Assembly: GCA_017557475.1 (NCBI GenBank)
Contig: JAFYYO010000401.1
Span: 1 to 5,780 of the forward strand
DNA from: Bacteroidaceae bacterium
GTDB taxonomy: Bacteria; Bacteroidota; Bacteroidia; Bacteroidales; Bacteroidaceae
Length of the DNA: 5,780 bases
Direction of reading: 5' to 3'
Shown here piece by piece: positions 4,653 through 5,780 of this stretch. The position numbers and the translations under genes were made by a program. Within the stretch, counting starts at the first letter, position 1. Every line of letters begins with the position of its first letter. The notes beneath the pieces are model-generated. The model had not been told where the DNA came from. It saw nothing but the letters and a program-made list of their open reading frames with translations, and did no database searches.

Positions 4653-5414
4653 TTATTCTGTTTGGGCTTTGATGTCCTGGATGACGAGGCCTGCGAGGGT
4701 CATGCCGAAGATGGCTGTGATGTGAGCAAGGGAGCCGTTTGTCTGCGTCTTGTTGAACGTCTGGCTGCCGTCCTGCAGGGCTGTGCCGAGGTTGGGTAGG
4801 GGCTGCTCCTCGCTATGAACGCAAAGGAACTTGCGAGCAGGGAAGAGTTTCTTTTTTCTCATCGCAGAACGCATCGCCGCAGCTAACGGGTCGCCCTTCA
4901 CCTTCCAGAACTCCGAGACTCGAATTTTCGTGGGGTCGATGCGAAGGGCTGCACCCATGGAAGAGAATAGAACGGCCCCCTCCCGACCTCCCCGAGGGGA
5001 GGGGGAAGTCGCGTTCAAAACCAATTCTATTTTATCACGAAGCGAGTCGATGGCGTCGATGACGTAGTCGTAGGCTTCAAGGTGGAAATCCTCGGCTGTC
5101 TCCTTGCTGAAGTTCTTCTGAAGGGCAAGGATGTCGGCTTCTGGATTTATCTCGAGCAAACGGTTCTTGAGAGCCTCCACTTTAGGTTTTCCGATGGTTT
5201 TGGTGGTGGCCATCAATTGGCGATTGACATTGGTAGGGCAGACTACATCGCTATCGACGAGGGTCAAGTGCTCGATGCCTTCGCGCACGAGACACTCCGC
5301 ACACCAACTCCCAACGCCTCCCACGCCGAAAATGATGACGCACTTGCTCTGAATGCGTTCCATCGCCTCTGCTCCCAGCAATAACTCAGTTCGATTAAAG
5401 AGACTGTTGTCCAT
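4653..5414 (-). CDS. tcdA: tRNA threonylcarbamoyladenosine dehydratase TcdA (CsdL/YgdL), carrying a repeat-derived insert
   Basis: 253 residues of the E1-like ThiF/MoeB superfamily. TcdA uses ATP to cyclise t6A at position 37 of tRNAs that read ANN codons. Signs are FNRTELLLGAEAMERI at the N-terminus, the nucleotide-binding loop FGVGGVGSWCAE (29-40), DSDVVCPTNVNRQ (54-66) with the adenylation Arg65, YVIDAIDSL (117-125), SSMGAALRIDPTKIRV (151-166) and HITAIFGMTLAGLVIQDI (231-248). No ThiS/MoaD-type partner or rhodanese domain is present, which favours TcdA over ThiF or MoeB. Residues about 137-147 (SPSPRGGREGA) are encoded by palindromic element copy 4 and look inserted between the helix ending VLNAT and the strand VLFSSMGAA; the frame is kept. 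The gene lies 31 bases after mutS2, and its ATG falls within a heptamer repeat array. Confidence 0.9.
   Translation of the reverse strand: MDNSLFNRTELLLGAEAMERIQSKCVIIFGVGGVGSWCAECLVREGIEHLTLVDSDVVCPTNVNRQLMATTKTIGKPKVEALKNRLLEINPEADILALQKNFSKETAEDFHLEAYDYVIDAIDSLRDKIELVLNATSPSPRGGREGAVLFSSMGAALRIDPTKIRVSEFWKVKGDPLAAAMRSAMRKKKLFPARKFLCVHSEEQPLPNLGTALQDGSQTFNKTQTNGSLAHITAIFGMTLAGLVIQDIKAQTE
4974..5009 (-). repeat. G/C-rich palindromic element, copy 4, translated within tcdA
   Basis: On the - strand it reads CTTCCCCCTCCCCTCGGGG and then AGGTCGGGAGGGGGCC. The order (CTCCCCT, GGGGAGG, linker, GGGAGGGGG) is the same as copies 1 and 2. It lies in frame in tcdA and codes for Ser-Pro-Ser-Pro-Arg-Gly-Gly-Arg-Glu-Gly-Ala, a composition unlike the rest of the protein. 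The reading has no stop codon in this frame. Confidence 0.8.
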
Positions 5415-5451
5415 AGTCTGTTGTCTGTTGTCCGTTGTCTGTTGTCTATTC
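5403..5451. repeat. Phased 7-base repeat (TCTGTTG on +) spanning mutS2 end and tcdA start
   Basis: Units in phase: ACTGTTG (5403), TCCATAG (5410), TCTGTTG (5417), TCTGTTG (5424), TCCGTTG (5431), TCTGTTG (5438), TCTATTC (5445). On the coding strand the unit is CAACAGA. The outer units are degenerate: the one at 5410 holds the tcdA ATG and the one at 5445 holds the mutS2 TAG. The whole 31-base gap between the genes is repeat, leaving no room for a normal ribosome site. Confidence 0.85.
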
Positions 5452-5780
5452 CCTAAACTCCACTACTGTGATGCCTGCACCGCCGAACTGAACGTGCTCG
5501 TCGTGGAAAGAGACGACTCCAGAAACGGTGGCGAGGTACTGACGAATGACTTGCCGAAGGGCTCCTGTGCCTGTGCCGTGAAGGATTCGAACGCGAGCAA
5601 CATTGACTAGCAAGGCATCATCGATGAAGTAGGTGACGGCTTGCAAGGCTTCGTCCACTCGCATGCCTCGCACATCAATCTCCTGCTTGAAATCGAGATG
5701 CTTCTGGCGAATGCTGTCTTGAGTTTGTCGAGTCAGGAAAGAAACAGCCGTTTTCTCCCCCTCGGAGGAGTTAGGGGAGG
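5446..5780 (-). CDS. mutS2: Endonuclease MutS2, C-terminal end with Smr domain (partial)
   Basis: The frame is open from the window edge to TAG at 5446-5448, showing about 110 residues. It ends in an Smr domain: QEIDVRGMRVDEALQAVTYF, with the DVRGMR box at 5659-5676, RILHGTGTGALR with the HGTGTG box at 5563-5580, and GGAGITVVEF at the end. The Smr nuclease fold at the C-terminus and the lead-in IRQKHLDFKQ are typical of Bacteroidetes MutS2, which acts on branched DNA and, in some bacteria, on stalled ribosomes. The ATPase part is beyond the window. The first residues in view (Ser-Pro-Asn-Ser-Ser-Glu-Gly-Glu) come from palindromic element copy 5. The gene is upstream of tcdA in the same direction and probably in its operon. 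Confidence 0.88.
   Translation of the reverse strand, partial: SPNSSEGEKTAVSFLTRQTQDSIRQKHLDFKQEIDVRGMRVDEALQAVTYFIDDALLVNVARVRILHGTGTGALRQVIRQYLATVSGVVSFHDEHVQFGGAGITVVEFRE
5751..5780 (+). repeat. G/C-rich palindromic element, copy 5, within mutS2 (cut by window edge)
   Basis: TTTTCTCCCCCTCGG then AGGAGTTAGGGGAGG, the same order as copy 3 (TTCTCCCCCT, GGAG, TTAG, GGGG). It lies in the mutS2 frame but in the opposite direction to the gene, so the translated strand differs from that in copy 4. Its right end may continue past the window. Confidence 0.65.

Noticed and set aside
5751..5780. Frameshift or pseudogene in mutS2 because of the odd Ser/Pro/Glu stretch
   Set aside because: The frame stays open to the window edge and the Smr domain downstream is intact, so an in-frame insert explains it better.

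Overview
The window looks like a piece of a Bacteroidales chromosome, most likely Prevotella or a close relative. The evidence is a secreted protein ending in the C-terminal tail typical of Prevotella exported proteins, two promoters of the Bacteroidetes type (TTTG, 19-20 bases, TAnnTTTG), an HU-HIG type histone-like gene followed by a tiny smalltalk-like gene, and weak Shine-Dalgarno sites. The genus is an inference.

Layout. Positions 1-162 hold the 3' end of a + strand gene for an exported protein, followed by a 9-base tandem repeat and a terminator shared with the convergent gene. Positions 246-1715 (- strand) encode a secreted mosaic protein: signal peptide, lectin-like domain, beta-repeat-like domain, dockerin-like EF-hand pair, Asp/Gly linker and a TonB C-terminal domain. 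Its promoter is readable. About 690 bases without a protein gene follow. They contain a 7-base tandem repeat, a - strand terminator with no gene in front of it, a block of consecutive small hairpins (about 2040-2256) ending in a + strand terminator-like hairpin, and the promoter and long leader of the next gene. Positions 2473-2934 (+) encode the HU-family protein and 3013-3123 (+) a 36-residue membrane or lipoprotein-like peptide. Three copies of a G/C-rich palindromic element lie around the small gene, two of them inverted on either side of it. A bidirectional terminator separates these genes from three - strand genes that read leftward from the window edge: mutS2 (3' end only), tcdA and a cysteine desulfidase of the CyuA/UPF0597 family. 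The spacings of 31 and 22 bases suggest one operon.

How the parts work together. The operon pairs a tRNA t6A dehydratase with a cysteine-degrading enzyme, downstream of a ribosome or recombination factor. The HU/smalltalk pair is probably a conserved Bacteroidetes unit of unknown role. The most unusual thing is the spread of repeats. Five copies of one palindromic G/C-rich element occur in 5.8 kb. One is translated in frame inside tcdA and one inside mutS2, much like the palindromic elements of Rickettsia. In addition, three unrelated 7-9 base tandem repeats sit at or near gene boundaries. No tRNA, rRNA, transposase or CRISPR array was seen.
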